NCBI RefSeq assembly: GCF_000720455.1
Contig: NZ_JOAK01000002.1
Span: 62,001-126,000, forward strand
Direction of reading: 5' to 3'
Origin: Streptomyces virginiae
GTDB taxonomy: Bacteria; Actinomycetota; Actinomycetes; Streptomycetales; Streptomycetaceae
DNA length: 64,000 nt
The notes beneath the pieces were generated by a model. The model had not been told where the DNA came from. It did no database searches and saw nothing but the letters and a program-made list of their open reading frames with translations. Made by a program: the position numbers and the translations under genes. This document shows, piece by piece, positions 26,603-35,242 of this stretch (position 1 is the stretch's first letter; every line of letters begins with the position of its first letter).

Positions 26603-27517
26603 TCAGCGGGCGCCACAGGAGCGCAGATAGGCGCGGGTGCGGCGGGCGATCGGCAGCGGCCGGTCGGGCGGGCAGGGGTACATGTCCTGCTCCACGATGG
26701 CGAACAGGTCCACCCCCAGCCGCTGGGCCGCCGCCAGTACGGGCTCCAGCGCGGGCACCCCCGACGGCGGCTCGCACATCACCCCGCGGCCCACGGCCGG
26801 CCCGAAGGGCAGCTCCTGGGCGACGACTTCGGCGAGGATCCGCGGGTCCACCTGCTTGAGGTGGAGATAGCCGATCCGTTCGGCGAAGGTCTCCACGGCC
26901 TGCACGCTGTCCCCGCCGCAGTACGCGTAGTGGCCGGTGTCCAGGCAGAGCGAGACCAGACCGGGGTCGGTGGCGTCCAGGAAGCGGGCCACGTTCTCCG
27001 GGGTGTCGATGTGGGTGTCGGCGTGCGGATGGACGACGATCCGCAGCCCGTACCGGACCTGCACCTCGCGGCCGAGACGCTCGGTCTGGGAGGCCAGTTC
27101 CCGCCACTGGGCGGCGGTGAGGGTGCGGTCCTCCAGCACCTTCCCGGTCTTGTCGTCCCGCCAGAAGGAGGGGATGACGACGAGATGGGCCGCGCCCATG
27201 GCCTGGGTGAGCGCCGCGATCCGCGACACGTGCTCCCAGGTCTCCTCCCACACGGCGGGCCCGTGATGGAGTCCGGTGAAGACGGTTCCCGCCGAGACCC
27301 GCAGGCCGCGCGCGGCCGTCTCCTCGGCGAGGCGGGCGGGATCCGTGGGGAGGTAGCCGTACGGGCCGAGCTCGATCCACTCGTACCCGGCCTCGGCCAC
27401 CTCGTCGAGAAAACGCCGCCAGGGAGTCTGCTGCGGGTCGTCGGGGAACCAGACACCCCAGGAGTCCGGAGCCGAACCGATCCGGATACGGGTCAACGCG
27501 GGCGGGGAGGACGTCAT
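26603..27517 (-). CDS. iolE: TIM-barrel sugar isomerase/epimerase, probable inosose dehydratase
   Basis: A 304-residue AP-endonuclease-2-type TIM barrel. The ATG at 27517 was chosen over the in-frame GTG nine bases earlier because AAGGTGG lies five bases before it. Metal-binding regions are [38 protein letters not shown] and YLHLKQVD. In inositol catabolism this would be IolE, dehydrating scyllo-inosose; an IolI or IolH isomerase role cannot be excluded. It is first in a two-gene operon with iolG and only 41 bp from the divergent iolC start. Confidence 0.83.
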   Translation of the reverse strand: MTSSPPALTRIRIGSAPDSWGVWFPDDPQQTPWRRFLDEVAEAGYEWIELGPYGYLPTDPARLAEETAARGLRVSAGTVFTGLHHGPAVWEETWEHVSRIAALTQAMGAAHLVVIPSFWRDDKTGKVLEDRTLTAAQWRELASQTERLGREVQVRYGLRIVVHPHADTHIDTPENVARFLDATDPGLVSLCLDTGHYAYCGGDSVQAVETFAERIGYLHLKQVDPRILAEVVAQELPFGPAVGRGVMCEPPSGVPALEPVLAAAQRLGVDLFAIVEQDMYPCPPDRPLPIARRTRAYLRSCGAR

Positions 27518-27522
27518 AACGG

Positions 27523-27536
27523 CCACCTTAGGGTGG
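27523..27536. promoter_or_regulatory. Imperfect palindrome in the iolE/iolC divergent promoter region
   Basis: CCACC-TTAG-GGTGG lies in the 41-bp gap between the two inositol operons. It contains the AAGGTGG ribosome site of iolE on one strand, and TAGGGT at 27529-27534 could be a -10 element for iolC. Operator use is inferred. Confidence 0.4.
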
Positions 27537-27558
27537 AGGACGAGTGGGAGGACTGACT

Positions 27559-28530
27559 GTGACCGGCACCGGCGATCCGTATCCGTTCGACCTGATCACG
27601 ATGGGCCGGATCGGGGTGGATCTCTACCCGTTGACGACCGGCGTACCACTGGCCGAGGCGGAGACCTTCGGCAAGTTCCTGGGCGGCTCCCCGGCGAACG
27701 TGGCCGTGGCGGCGGCCCGGCTCGGCCGGCGGGTGGCGGTGATCAGCCGGACCGGCGCGGACCCCTTCGGCACGTATCTGCGCACCGAGCTGCGGGGCTT
27801 CGGGGTGGACGACCGGTGGGTGACCGAGGTCGCCGGGCTCCCCACCCCGATCACCTTCTGCGAGATGTTCCCGCCCGACCGTTTCCCGCTGTACTTCTAC
27901 CGGCTGCCGAAGGCCCCGGACCTGGAGATCGCGGCGGACGAGGTGGACCTCGAGTCGGTACGGGCGGCCCGGGTGTTCTGGATGACGGGCACCGGCCTGA
28001 GCGAAGAGCCCTCACGGGCGGCGACGCTCGCGGCGCTGGAGGCCCGCGGCAGCGACCGGTCGGCGACGACGGTGTTCGACCTCGACTGGCGGCCGATGCT
28101 GTGGCGGGAGAAACCGGAACCGTACTACGAGCGGGCGCTCGCGCACGCCACGGTGGCCGTCGGGAACCCGGAGGAGTGCGAGATCGCCACGGGCGAGTCC
28201 GACCCGTACGCGGCGGCCCGGGCGCTGCTCGCCGCCGGGGTGGAACTGGCGGTGGTCAAACGCGGCCCGGAGGGCGTGCTGGCGGTCCACCGCGACGGGA
28301 CGGTGGCGCAGGCGGCGCCGGTCGCGGTGGACGTGGTCAACGGGCTGGGCGCGGGGGACGCGTTCGGCGGGGCGCTGTGCCACGGGCTGCTGGCGGGATG
28401 GGAGTTGGAGCGTGTCGTGCGGTACGCGAACGCGGCGGGGGCGATCGTGGCCTCGCGGCTGGCGTGCTCCAGCGCGATGCCGTTCTCTCACGAGGTGGAG
28501 GAGGTGCTGGGGCGTGCCGGTGGTGTCTGA
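27559..28530 (+). CDS. iolC: 5-dehydro-2-deoxygluconokinase (PfkB family)
   Basis: A 323-residue sugar kinase. The GTG at 27559 follows GGGAGG by seven bases; an in-frame GTG at 27544 lacks a site. PfkB features are FLGGSPANVAVAAARLG near residue 45 and the catalytic NGLGAGDAFGGALCHGL near 260-276. It phosphorylates 5-dehydro-2-deoxygluconate in the inositol pathway. It heads iolC-iolB-iolD-mmsA and overlaps iolB by 17 bp, indicating translational coupling. Confidence 0.92.
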   Translation: MTGTGDPYPFDLITMGRIGVDLYPLTTGVPLAEAETFGKFLGGSPANVAVAAARLGRRVAVISRTGADPFGTYLRTELRGFGVDDRWVTEVAGLPTPITFCEMFPPDRFPLYFYRLPKAPDLEIAADEVDLESVRAARVFWMTGTGLSEEPSRAATLAALEARGSDRSATTVFDLDWRPMLWREKPEPYYERALAHATVAVGNPEECEIATGESDPYAAARALLAAGVELAVVKRGPEGVLAVHRDGTVAQAAPVAVDVVNGLGAGDAFGGALCHGLLAGWELERVVRYANAAGAIVASRLACSSAMPFSHEVEEVLGRAGGV

Positions 28531-29413
28531 GTGGGCGATGGAGTGGACGCGGCTGCGGGTGCTGGCCCTGCAGCCGGGCGAGACGTACGCGTTCCCTTCG
28601 GGGGAGTGCGAATGGATCGTGCTCCCGCTGTCGGGCGGCTGCGAGGTCCGTTGCGATCCAGCCTCGCCGGCGTTTGAGGCGCGGGGGTTCGGGGGCAGCG
28701 CCCCCGCAGCGGAGCCGCACGTCTTCGAACTGCGGGGACGGGCAGGGGTGTTCCAGGGCGTCACCGACTTCGCGTACGTGCCGCGCGACGCGCACGTGGA
28801 AGTGGCCTCCGCCGCAGGCGGCCGGTTCGCCCTGGCCGGTGCGCAGTGTGCGACGAGGCTGCCCCCGCGGTACGGCCCCGCCGAGGCCGTGGCCGTCGAG
28901 CTGCGCGGCGCGGACCGGTGCTCGCGCCAGGTCAACAACTTCGCCGCCGCGGGCCCCACCGGCTTCGAGTGCGACCGGCTGATCGCCGTCGAGGTCCTCA
29001 CCCCCGGCGGGAACTGGTCCTCGTACCCCCCGCACAAGCACGACGAGCACCGCCCCGGCGAGGAGTCCCGCCTGGAGGAGATCTACTACTACGAGATCGC
29101 CCCGCACGGGGACACCCCCGGCCTCGGGTACCAGCGCGTCACGCCCTCCCCGGCGGGGAAGACCGACATCCTGACCGAGGTGCGGACCGGCGACGCCGTG
29201 CTGATCCCGGACGGCTGGCACGGTCCGTCCATGGCCGCCCCCGGCCACGACATGTACTACCTGAACGTGATGGCCGGACCGGACACCGGCGGGCCCAGGC
29301 AGTGGCTGATCCGCGACCACCCCGACCACGGCTGGATCCGCGGCAGCTGGGAGGGGCAGGACGTCGACCCCCGGCTGCCCTTCCCCCGAGCAGGAGCGGA
29401 GGACCACCGATGA
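28514..29413 (+). CDS. iolB: 5-deoxy-glucuronate isomerase, with an in-frame insertion
   Basis: A 299-residue bicupin. The GTG at 28514, inside the end of iolC, follows GAGGAGG and gives MPVVSEWAMEWTRLRVLALQ; about 20 residues seen at the N-terminus of other IolB proteins are missing. Core IolB motifs are intact: ECEWIVLPLSGGCEV, DFAYVPRDAHVEV, SRQVNNFAAAG, IAVEVLTPGGNWSSYPPHKH and EEIYYYEIAPHGDTPG. Between residues ~47 and 66 (DPASPAFEARGFGGSAP...) there is extra sequence encoded by a dispersed Streptomyces repeat at 28655-28710. The reading frame stays open, so the protein is probably made. The stop overlaps iolD (ATGA). Confidence 0.9.
   Translation: MPVVSEWAMEWTRLRVLALQPGETYAFPSGECEWIVLPLSGGCEVRCDPASPAFEARGFGGSAPAAEPHVFELRGRAGVFQGVTDFAYVPRDAHVEVASAAGGRFALAGAQCATRLPPRYGPAEAVAVELRGADRCSRQVNNFAAAGPTGFECDRLIAVEVLTPGGNWSSYPPHKHDEHRPGEESRLEEIYYYEIAPHGDTPGLGYQRVTPSPAGKTDILTEVRTGDAVLIPDGWHGPSMAAPGHDMYYLNVMAGPDTGGPRQWLIRDHPDHGWIRGSWEGQDVDPRLPFPRAGAEDHR
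28655..28710 (+). repeat. Short dispersed Streptomyces repeat inserted in iolB
   Basis: The DNA contains CGCCGGCGTTTGAGGCGCGG, then CGGGGGC-AGC-GCCCCCG, a seven-base stem with a three-base loop at 28690-28706. This is the pattern of a very common short palindromic element that I know from Streptomyces intergenic regions. Here it lies inside an open reading frame and is translated as about 18-20 extra residues of IolB. Confidence 0.75.
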
Positions 29414-31284
29414 GGCTCACCGTCGCCCAGGCGCTCGTACGCTTCCTCGCCGCGCAGTACACCGAGCGCGACGGCCGCCGCCGGCGGCTGGTCGCCGCCA
29501 CCTGGGGGATCTTCGGCCACGGGAACGTCGCCGGGATCGGCCAGGCCCTGCTGGAATCCGGCCCCGACGCCATGCCCTTCCTCCAGGGCCGCAACGAGCA
29601 GGCCATGGTGCACGCCGCCGTCGGGTACGCCCGCCAGAGCGGCCGGCTGTCCACGCACGCCGTCACCACCTCGATCGGCCCGGGCGCCACCAACCTCGTC
29701 ACCGGCGCCGCCCTCGCCACGATCAACCGGATCCCGGTGCTCCTGCTGCCCGGGGACACCTTCGCCACCCGGCCCGCCGATCCGGTCCTCCAGCAGCTGG
29801 AGGTCCCGTACGCCGCAGACGTCTCCGTCAACGACGCCCTGCGGCCCGTCTCCCGCCACTTCGACCGGATCACCCGCCCCGAGGCCCTGGTCCCGGCCGC
29901 CCTGCAGGCCGTACGCGTGCTCACCGACCCGGTGCAGACCGGCGCCGTCACCCTCGCGCTGCCGCAGGACGTGCAGGCGGAGGCGTACGAATGGCCCGAG
30001 GAGTTCTTCGCCGAGCGGGTCTGGCGCGTACGCCGGCCGCGGCCCGACCGCGCCGAGCTCGCCGCCGCCGCGGACGCCGTGCGGGGCTCCGCGCGTCCCC
30101 TGATCGTCGCCGGCGGCGGAATCCGGCACAGCGGGGCGCAGGCCGCCCTCGCCGCCCTGGCCGAGGCCACCGGGATCCCGGTCGCCGTCACGCAGGCGGG
30201 CAAGGGCGTGCTCCCGTACGGCCATCCCGCCGACGTCGGCGGGATCGGCCACACCGGCACGGCCACCGCCGACGCCCTGGCCCGCGAGGCCGACGTGGTC
30301 CTCGCCGCCGGGACCCGGCTCAGCGACTTCACCACCGCCTCGGCGACCCTGTTCCAGAATCCGGCCGTCCGGTTCGTCGGCCTCAACCTGGACCCGTACG
30401 ACGCCCACAAGCTCGCCGCCCGCCCCCTGGTCGCCGACGCCCGAGAGGCGCTCGACGAACTCCGGGAGGCGCTGGCCGGCCACCGTGTGGACGCCGCGTA
30501 CGAGACGGCGTACCGGCAGGGGGCCGCCCGCTGGGACGCCGTCGTCGACCGGGCGTACGCCGTGTCCGCGCCCGACGAGGAGCTCCCGCCCACCCAGGCC
30601 CAGGTGCTCGGGCTCCTCGACGCTCTCGTCGACGCCACCGACATCCTGGTCAACGCCGCCGGCTCGCTCCCCGGCGACCTGCACAAGCTGTGGCGGGCCC
30701 GGTCCGCGGACCAGTACCACGTGGAGTACGGGTACTCCTGCATGGGCTACGAGATCCCCGCCGCCATCGGGGTCGCGCTCGCCGCGCCCGGCCGGCCCGT
30801 GTGGGCGCTGGTCGGCGACGGGACGTACCTGATGAACCCGACCGAGATCGTCACGGCCGTCCAGGAGGGCGTCCCGATCAGGGTGGTCGTCCTGGACAAC
30901 CACGGCTACGCCTCCATCGGCGGCCTCTCCGGGGCGGTGGGCGCCGAGGGCTTCGGCACTGCCTACCGCTTCCGGGCGGCCGACGGCACGTACACCGGGG
31001 ACCCCCTTCCGGTGGACCTCGCGGCCAACGCGGCCTCCCTCGGAATGGCCGTGATCCGCGCCCGCACCGTACGTGACCTGCGGGAAGCCCTCGCCGAGGC
31101 CCGCTCGGCGACGCGTCCCACATGTGTCTACGTACAGACCCGAACGCCCGACACTGTGTCGGGCCCACCCCCGGCACAGGCGTGGTGGGATGTTCCTGTG
31201 GCCGAGACCGCGACCCGCAAGGCGGCGTCCCAGGCCCGTGAAGAGTACGACCGGCAAGCCGCGCAGCGACGTCGCCATCTGTGA
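29410..31284 (+). CDS. iolD: 3D-(3,5/4)-trihydroxycyclohexane-1,2-dione hydrolase (ThDP)
   Basis: A 624-residue ThDP enzyme that opens the ring of the diketo-inositol intermediate. Starting at ATG 29410, it has the catalytic-type Glu in FLQGRNEQAMVHAAVGYAR (~residue 63), a central domain (RPLIVAGGGIRHSG), and the PP domain with LVGDGTYLMNPTEIVTA near 468 and VVLDNHGYASIGGL. Length and the YSCMGYEIPAAIG region fit IolD rather than acetolactate synthase. It overlaps iolB by four bases and precedes mmsA by 13. Confidence 0.94.
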   Translation: MRLTVAQALVRFLAAQYTERDGRRRRLVAATWGIFGHGNVAGIGQALLESGPDAMPFLQGRNEQAMVHAAVGYARQSGRLSTHAVTTSIGPGATNLVTGAALATINRIPVLLLPGDTFATRPADPVLQQLEVPYAADVSVNDALRPVSRHFDRITRPEALVPAALQAVRVLTDPVQTGAVTLALPQDVQAEAYEWPEEFFAERVWRVRRPRPDRAELAAAADAVRGSARPLIVAGGGIRHSGAQAALAALAEATGIPVAVTQAGKGVLPYGHPADVGGIGHTGTATADALAREADVVLAAGTRLSDFTTASATLFQNPAVRFVGLNLDPYDAHKLAARPLVADAREALDELREALAGHRVDAAYETAYRQGAARWDAVVDRAYAVSAPDEELPPTQAQVLGLLDALVDATDILVNAAGSLPGDLHKLWRARSADQYHVEYGYSCMGYEIPAAIGVALAAPGRPVWALVGDGTYLMNPTEIVTAVQEGVPIRVVVLDNHGYASIGGLSGAVGAEGFGTAYRFRAADGTYTGDPLPVDLAANAASLGMAVIRARTVRDLREALAEARSATRPTCVYVQTRTPDTVSGPPPAQAWWDVPVAETATRKAASQAREEYDRQAAQRRRHL

Positions 31285-31297
31285 AGGAGCAATAGGC

Positions 31298-32797
31298 ATG
31301 AAGACCGTCAACCACTGGATCGGTGGCAAGACCGTCGAGGGCGCGTCGGGCAACTACGGCCCGGTCACCGACCCGGCCACCGGCGAGGTCACCACGCAGG
31401 TCGCGCTCGCGTCGGCCGAGGAGGTCGACGCCGCGGTACAGGTCGCGAAGGAGGCCTTCCTGTCCTGGGGCCAGTCCTCGCTGGCCGCCCGCACCAAGGT
31501 GCTCTTCGCCTACCGGGCCCTGCTCGACGCCAACCGTGACGCCGTCGCCGAGCTGATCACCGCCGAGCACGGCAAGGTCCACTCGGACGCGCTGGGCGAG
31601 GTCGCCCGCGGCCTGGAAATCGTCGAGCTGGCCTGCGGCATCACCACGCAGCTCAAGGGCGAGCTGTCGACGTCGGTGTCCAACCGGGTCGACGTGTCCG
31701 CGATCCGCCAGCCGCTGGGCGTCGTCGCGGGCATCACGCCCTTCAACTTCCCGGCGATGGTCCCGATGTGGATGTTCCCGCTGGCCATCGCCTGCGGCAA
31801 CACCTTCGTCCTCAAGCCGAGCGAGAAGGACCCGTCGGCGTCCAACAAGCTGGCCGAGCTGATGACCGAGGCCGGCCTGCCGGCGGGCGTGCTCAACGTG
31901 GTCCACGGCGACAAGGTCGCCGTCGACGCGCTGCTCGCCCACCCCGACATCGCGGCCGTCTCCTTCGTCGGCTCCACCCCGATCGCCCGCCACATCCACA
32001 CCACCGCCTCCGCCAACGGCAAGCGCGTACAGGCGCTCGGCGGCGCCAAGAACCACATGCTGGTCCTGCCCGACGCCGACCTGGACGCGGCCGCCGACGC
32101 GGCGGTCTCCGCCGCCTACGGCTCGGCCGGTGAGCGCTGCATGGCGATCTCCGCCGTCGTGGCCGTCGGCTCCATCGCCGACGTACTGGTCGACAAGATC
32201 CGCGAGCGCGCCGAGAAGATCAAGATCGGCCCCGGCAACGACCCGACCTCCGAGATGGGCCCGCTGATCACGGCCGCCCACCGCGACAAGGTCGCCTCCT
32301 ACGTCAAGGGCGCGGCCGCCCAGGGCGCCGACGTGGTGCTGGACGGCACCGGGTACACGGTCGAGGGCAACGAGAACGGCCACTGGATCGGGCTGTCGCT
32401 GCTGGACAACGTGCGCACCGACTCCGACGCCTACCGCGACGAGATCTTCGGCCCGGTGCTGTGCGTCCTGCGCACGGAGACCTACGAGGAGGGCGTGGCC
32501 CTCATCAACGCCTCGCCCTTCGGCAACGGCACCGCGATCTTCACCCGCGACGGCGGCGCCGCCCGCCGCTTCCAGCTGGAGATCGAGGCGGGCATGGTCG
32601 GCGTCAACGTCCCGATCCCGGTGCCGGTGGGCTACCACTCCTTCGGCGGCTGGAAGGACTCCCTCTTCGGCGACCACCACATCTACGGCAACGACGGCAT
32701 CCACTTCTACACTCGCGGCAAGGTCGTGACGACCCGCTGGCCGGACCCGTCGGACGCCCCCGCCGGCGTGGACCTGGGCTTCCCCCGCAACCACTGA
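31298..32797 (+). CDS. mmsA: Methylmalonate-semialdehyde dehydrogenase (CoA-acylating)
   Basis: A 499-residue aldehyde dehydrogenase. The ATG at 31298 follows GAAGGAG. Family motifs are ITPFNFPAMVPMWMFPLAI, KPSEKDPSASNKLAELM, SFVGSTPIARHI and the catalytic Cys in SAGERCMAIS near residue 283. The enzyme (MmsA/IolA) converts malonate semialdehyde from inositol, or methylmalonate semialdehyde from valine, to acetyl- or propionyl-CoA. It closes the iol operon, with a GC-rich terminator behind it. Confidence 0.95.
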   Translation: MKTVNHWIGGKTVEGASGNYGPVTDPATGEVTTQVALASAEEVDAAVQVAKEAFLSWGQSSLAARTKVLFAYRALLDANRDAVAELITAEHGKVHSDALGEVARGLEIVELACGITTQLKGELSTSVSNRVDVSAIRQPLGVVAGITPFNFPAMVPMWMFPLAIACGNTFVLKPSEKDPSASNKLAELMTEAGLPAGVLNVVHGDKVAVDALLAHPDIAAVSFVGSTPIARHIHTTASANGKRVQALGGAKNHMLVLPDADLDAAADAAVSAAYGSAGERCMAISAVVAVGSIADVLVDKIRERAEKIKIGPGNDPTSEMGPLITAAHRDKVASYVKGAAAQGADVVLDGTGYTVEGNENGHWIGLSLLDNVRTDSDAYRDEIFGPVLCVLRTETYEEGVALINASPFGNGTAIFTRDGGAARRFQLEIEAGMVGVNVPIPVPVGYHSFGGWKDSLFGDHHIYGNDGIHFYTRGKVVTTRWPDPSDAPAGVDLGFPRNH

Positions 32798-32817
32798 CCC
32801 AGCCCCGCAGGACCGAA

Positions 32818-32848
32818 CCGCCCCCCGCAGCCTCACCGCGGGGGGCGG
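32818..32848 (+). terminator. Terminator of the iolC-mmsA operon
   Basis: CCGCCCCCCGC, a nine-base loop and GCGGGGGGCGG form an 11-bp GC stem followed by GTTCCGTT, between mmsA and the convergent hydrolase gene. Confidence 0.8.
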
Positions 32849-32867
32849 GTTCCGTTCCGGGGAGGGG

Positions 32868-34037
32868 TCAGAAGCGCGACCATACGTCCGAGGCGGCCGC
32901 GGTGGCCCAGACCGCGTCGCCGTGGCCGTAGCCCGGGACCACGGTGAAGGAGACGTGCTCGTTGCCGCCCGCGCGGATCAGCTCCGCGCCACGCGGGTGG
33001 TCGCCGCGGCCCAGCTCGGTGTTGACCCAGACCACCTCCGCCGTGATGCGCTCCCAGGCGATCTCGTACGTGGCGTCGTCGCCCGCCCAGACCGCGGCGA
33101 GATCCCGCATCAGGGCGGCCGGCAGGAGTCCGCTGCCGAGGGCCGAGGTGGCGGCGTGCCAGGTGGCCACCGGGGTGTGCGTCAGCGCGAAGCGGTCCTC
33201 GGCGGGGGTGGCGCCGAAGGTGTAGGTCCCGGCGCCGTGGCCCCGGGTGTAGATCCAGTTCGCCGGGCCCGGCAGCGCGGCCGTGCGGATCAGCGCGAAG
33301 TGGGCGAGCCCGGCGTGGGTGAAGCGCAGTGCCGGGTCCGGCGGCCAGGGCGCCGGGGAGACACCGTCCGGATCGGCCACCGCCTTGGCGATCACGGCCG
33401 CGAGTCCCGGATCGACGAAGGGGACGCCCTGCGCGAGCCGGGTGGCGTACGCGTCCCGGGTGTCGGCCGCCCGCAGCGCGAGGTCCCCGGTGTACGGACC
33501 GGTCGTGTCCAGGGCCAGGACCCGGCGCAGCCGCGGCGAGGCGTCGTGAGAGGCCGCGTCCAGCGCCAGGGCCGCCCCGGCCGAGTGCCCCGCGTACTGG
33601 TACGGCAGCCCCAGTACGTGATCCAGCGCGCCCACCACCCCGGCCAGGTCCCGGCGGTGCGACTCCAGCCCCCACTCGGCGCGGACGTCGGCCGCCGCGG
33701 CGGCGTCCTCGCGCGGGGTGACCCCGACGACGAGCAGGCCCCGGCGGCGCAGCTCGTGGGCGAGGTTGTGGTCGCCCCGGCCGCCCGGGGTGAAGAACTC
33801 CGCCGCGAAGTTCAGGCCGCCGCCGGGCAGCAGGTACACGATCCCCCGAGGTGCCCGCGCCGTGTCCGCGATCACGTCCACGGTGACGGGGGCCGGGCCG
33901 CCGTCGTCGAGCGGGAGGGTGAGGCGGATCCAGCCGTCGCCCGGCAGGTAGGCGGCGGTGCCGGTGCCCAGGGCACGCTCGATGCGGGTCAGCAGTCCCG
34001 TGCCCTTGGCCGCGTCGCCGTGCTGTCGTTCCCTCAC
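32868..34037 (-). CDS. Alpha/beta hydrolase, secondary function unknown
   Basis: A 389-residue protein from a GTG at 34037 with GGGGGG upstream; the longer in-frame ATG at 34088 lacks a site. The core shows GIVYLLPGGGLNFAAEFF near residue 65 (oxyanion region) and the nucleophile elbow YAGHSAGAALALDAA near 150. A late Asp/His pair (ELIRAGGNEHVSFTVVPGYGHGD) is consistent with the fold. No signal peptide is seen. It follows the DUF916-type gene by 60 bp on the same strand, but the hairpin-rich context does not prove co-transcription. Confidence 0.8.
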   Translation of the reverse strand: MRERQHGDAAKGTGLLTRIERALGTGTAAYLPGDGWIRLTLPLDDGGPAPVTVDVIADTARAPRGIVYLLPGGGLNFAAEFFTPGGRGDHNLAHELRRRGLLVVGVTPREDAAAAADVRAEWGLESHRRDLAGVVGALDHVLGLPYQYAGHSAGAALALDAASHDASPRLRRVLALDTTGPYTGDLALRAADTRDAYATRLAQGVPFVDPGLAAVIAKAVADPDGVSPAPWPPDPALRFTHAGLAHFALIRTAALPGPANWIYTRGHGAGTYTFGATPAEDRFALTHTPVATWHAATSALGSGLLPAALMRDLAAVWAGDDATYEIAWERITAEVVWVNTELGRGDHPRGAELIRAGGNEHVSFTVVPGYGHGDAVWATAAASDVWSRF

Positions 34038-34097
34038 AGGTGTCCCCCCTTGAGCCGGTGATGGCCGAATACCGTCACTGGGGGACACCCTCGCCGG

Positions 34098-35150
34098 TCA
34101 GCGCCTTCCAGCCAAGTCCAGGACGGATTCCTCCTGTTCGCTCTCGGCGCGACGGCGCCGGCGCAGCACCCACACGGTGACGCCCGCGCCCGCCAGCACC
34201 AGCAGCAGACCCACGGCGGGCCAGGGCACGGCGACGAAGTCGGTCTCGGACCGGGAGACGAGATCGGGGTGGGCCGCCGCGCCCGCCGTGATCCTGACGG
34301 TCACCCAGTCCGACTGGGGTGCGTCCGGCCACGGTTCGGTCAGCTCGATCCGCTGGCCCGGAAGCAGGGTCAGCTTCAGTTCACGTCCCGGCCGGTCCAG
34401 CACCCGGCGCCCGAACAGTCCCTGGGCGGAGATCGCCACCTTGGGCTCGACCACCAGGTTGCCCCGGTTGACCAGCGCGTAACGGACGGTGGCGCGGGCG
34501 TCCTTCACCCAGGGCAGCAGCGGGGCGGACCGGCTGACCCGCACGTCCTCCACGCTCAGCCCGGGAGTGACGGGCCCCGGCACCCGGAAGTACAGCCGGG
34601 CGCCCACCGAACGCTTCACCCCGACCTGGACCTTGCCGTCCTGCTGCACGCCCTCCACGGCGGTGCCCAGGGCCACGATCCCGCCCACGTGGTCACCGGG
34701 CGTCGCGTCCGCCGGGACCTTCACGGTGAAGGGGATGTCCTTGCGCCCCTTGGCCGGCACGGTGACGGTGCCCGCCGCCTCCGGGTCCAGCGCGATCCAC
34801 GCGCCGACGTCCTTCGGCTTCGTCTCCACCGGCAGCAGCGCGAACGCGCCGCCGGCCGGGGTGTTCACGGCGTCGGTGGCGAAGACCTGGAACGTCAGTT
34901 CCCGGTCGGAGGAGTTCAGGACCGTCACGCTGTCGGTGAGGGTGGTCCCGGCCGCGCCCTGGTGGAAGAAGTACGCGCGATCGGTCATGGCGGCGCCGGC
35001 GGCGGGCGTCGGGAACACCCCCCACGTGCCGTTGTCCGCGGCCGTCGCCGGGCCGGCCGGCAGCAGGCCCGCGCACAGCGCCAGCAGGCCGAGGAGCAGA
35101 CCGTACAGGGAGGTGCGGGTGCGGCTACGCGTACTGCTGCGGGTGCGCAT
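34098..35150 (-). CDS. Exported DUF916-type protein (WxL-interacting protein family)
   Basis: A 350-residue membrane-anchored exported protein from ATG 35150. The signal peptide is SLYGLLLGLLALCAGLLPAG...ATA. Two Ig-like domains follow: the first (NGTWGVFPTPAAG ... DSVTVLNSSDRELTFQVFATDA) matches DUF916 peptidoglycan-binding proteins, the second (LVNRGNLVVEPKVAISAQGLFG) is the host-binding half. A C-terminal helix (VAVPWPAVGLLLVLAGAGVTVWVL) and Arg-rich tail anchor it. The gene follows a WxL-like secreted protein gene, mirroring the Firmicutes pairing of DUF916 and WxL proteins. Confidence 0.85.
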   Translation of the reverse strand: MRTRSSTRSRTRTSLYGLLLGLLALCAGLLPAGPATAADNGTWGVFPTPAAGAAMTDRAYFFHQGAAGTTLTDSVTVLNSSDRELTFQVFATDAVNTPAGGAFALLPVETKPKDVGAWIALDPEAAGTVTVPAKGRKDIPFTVKVPADATPGDHVGGIVALGTAVEGVQQDGKVQVGVKRSVGARLYFRVPGPVTPGLSVEDVRVSRSAPLLPWVKDARATVRYALVNRGNLVVEPKVAISAQGLFGRRVLDRPGRELKLTLLPGQRIELTEPWPDAPQSDWVTVRITAGAAAHPDLVSRSETDFVAVPWPAVGLLLVLAGAGVTVWVLRRRRRAESEQEESVLDLAGRR

Positions 35151-35183
35151 GGGCGGTCTCCAGTCGGCGCGGAAAGGGGAAGG

Positions 35184-35213
35184 GGTGGCGCGGCGCCGGA
35201 GCGCCGCACCACC
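35184..35213 (-). other. Strong hairpin between the WxL-like and DUF916 genes
   Basis: GGTGGCGCGGCGC, loop CGGA, and GCGCCGCACCACC form a 13-bp stem with one mismatch in the 92-bp spacer. It could be a partial terminator or a 3' stabiliser giving more of the upstream WxL-like mRNA than of the anchor gene. Confidence 0.6.
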
Positions 35214-35242
35214 CTGACGGAGCGGCCGTGCGGTCGTGCGGG

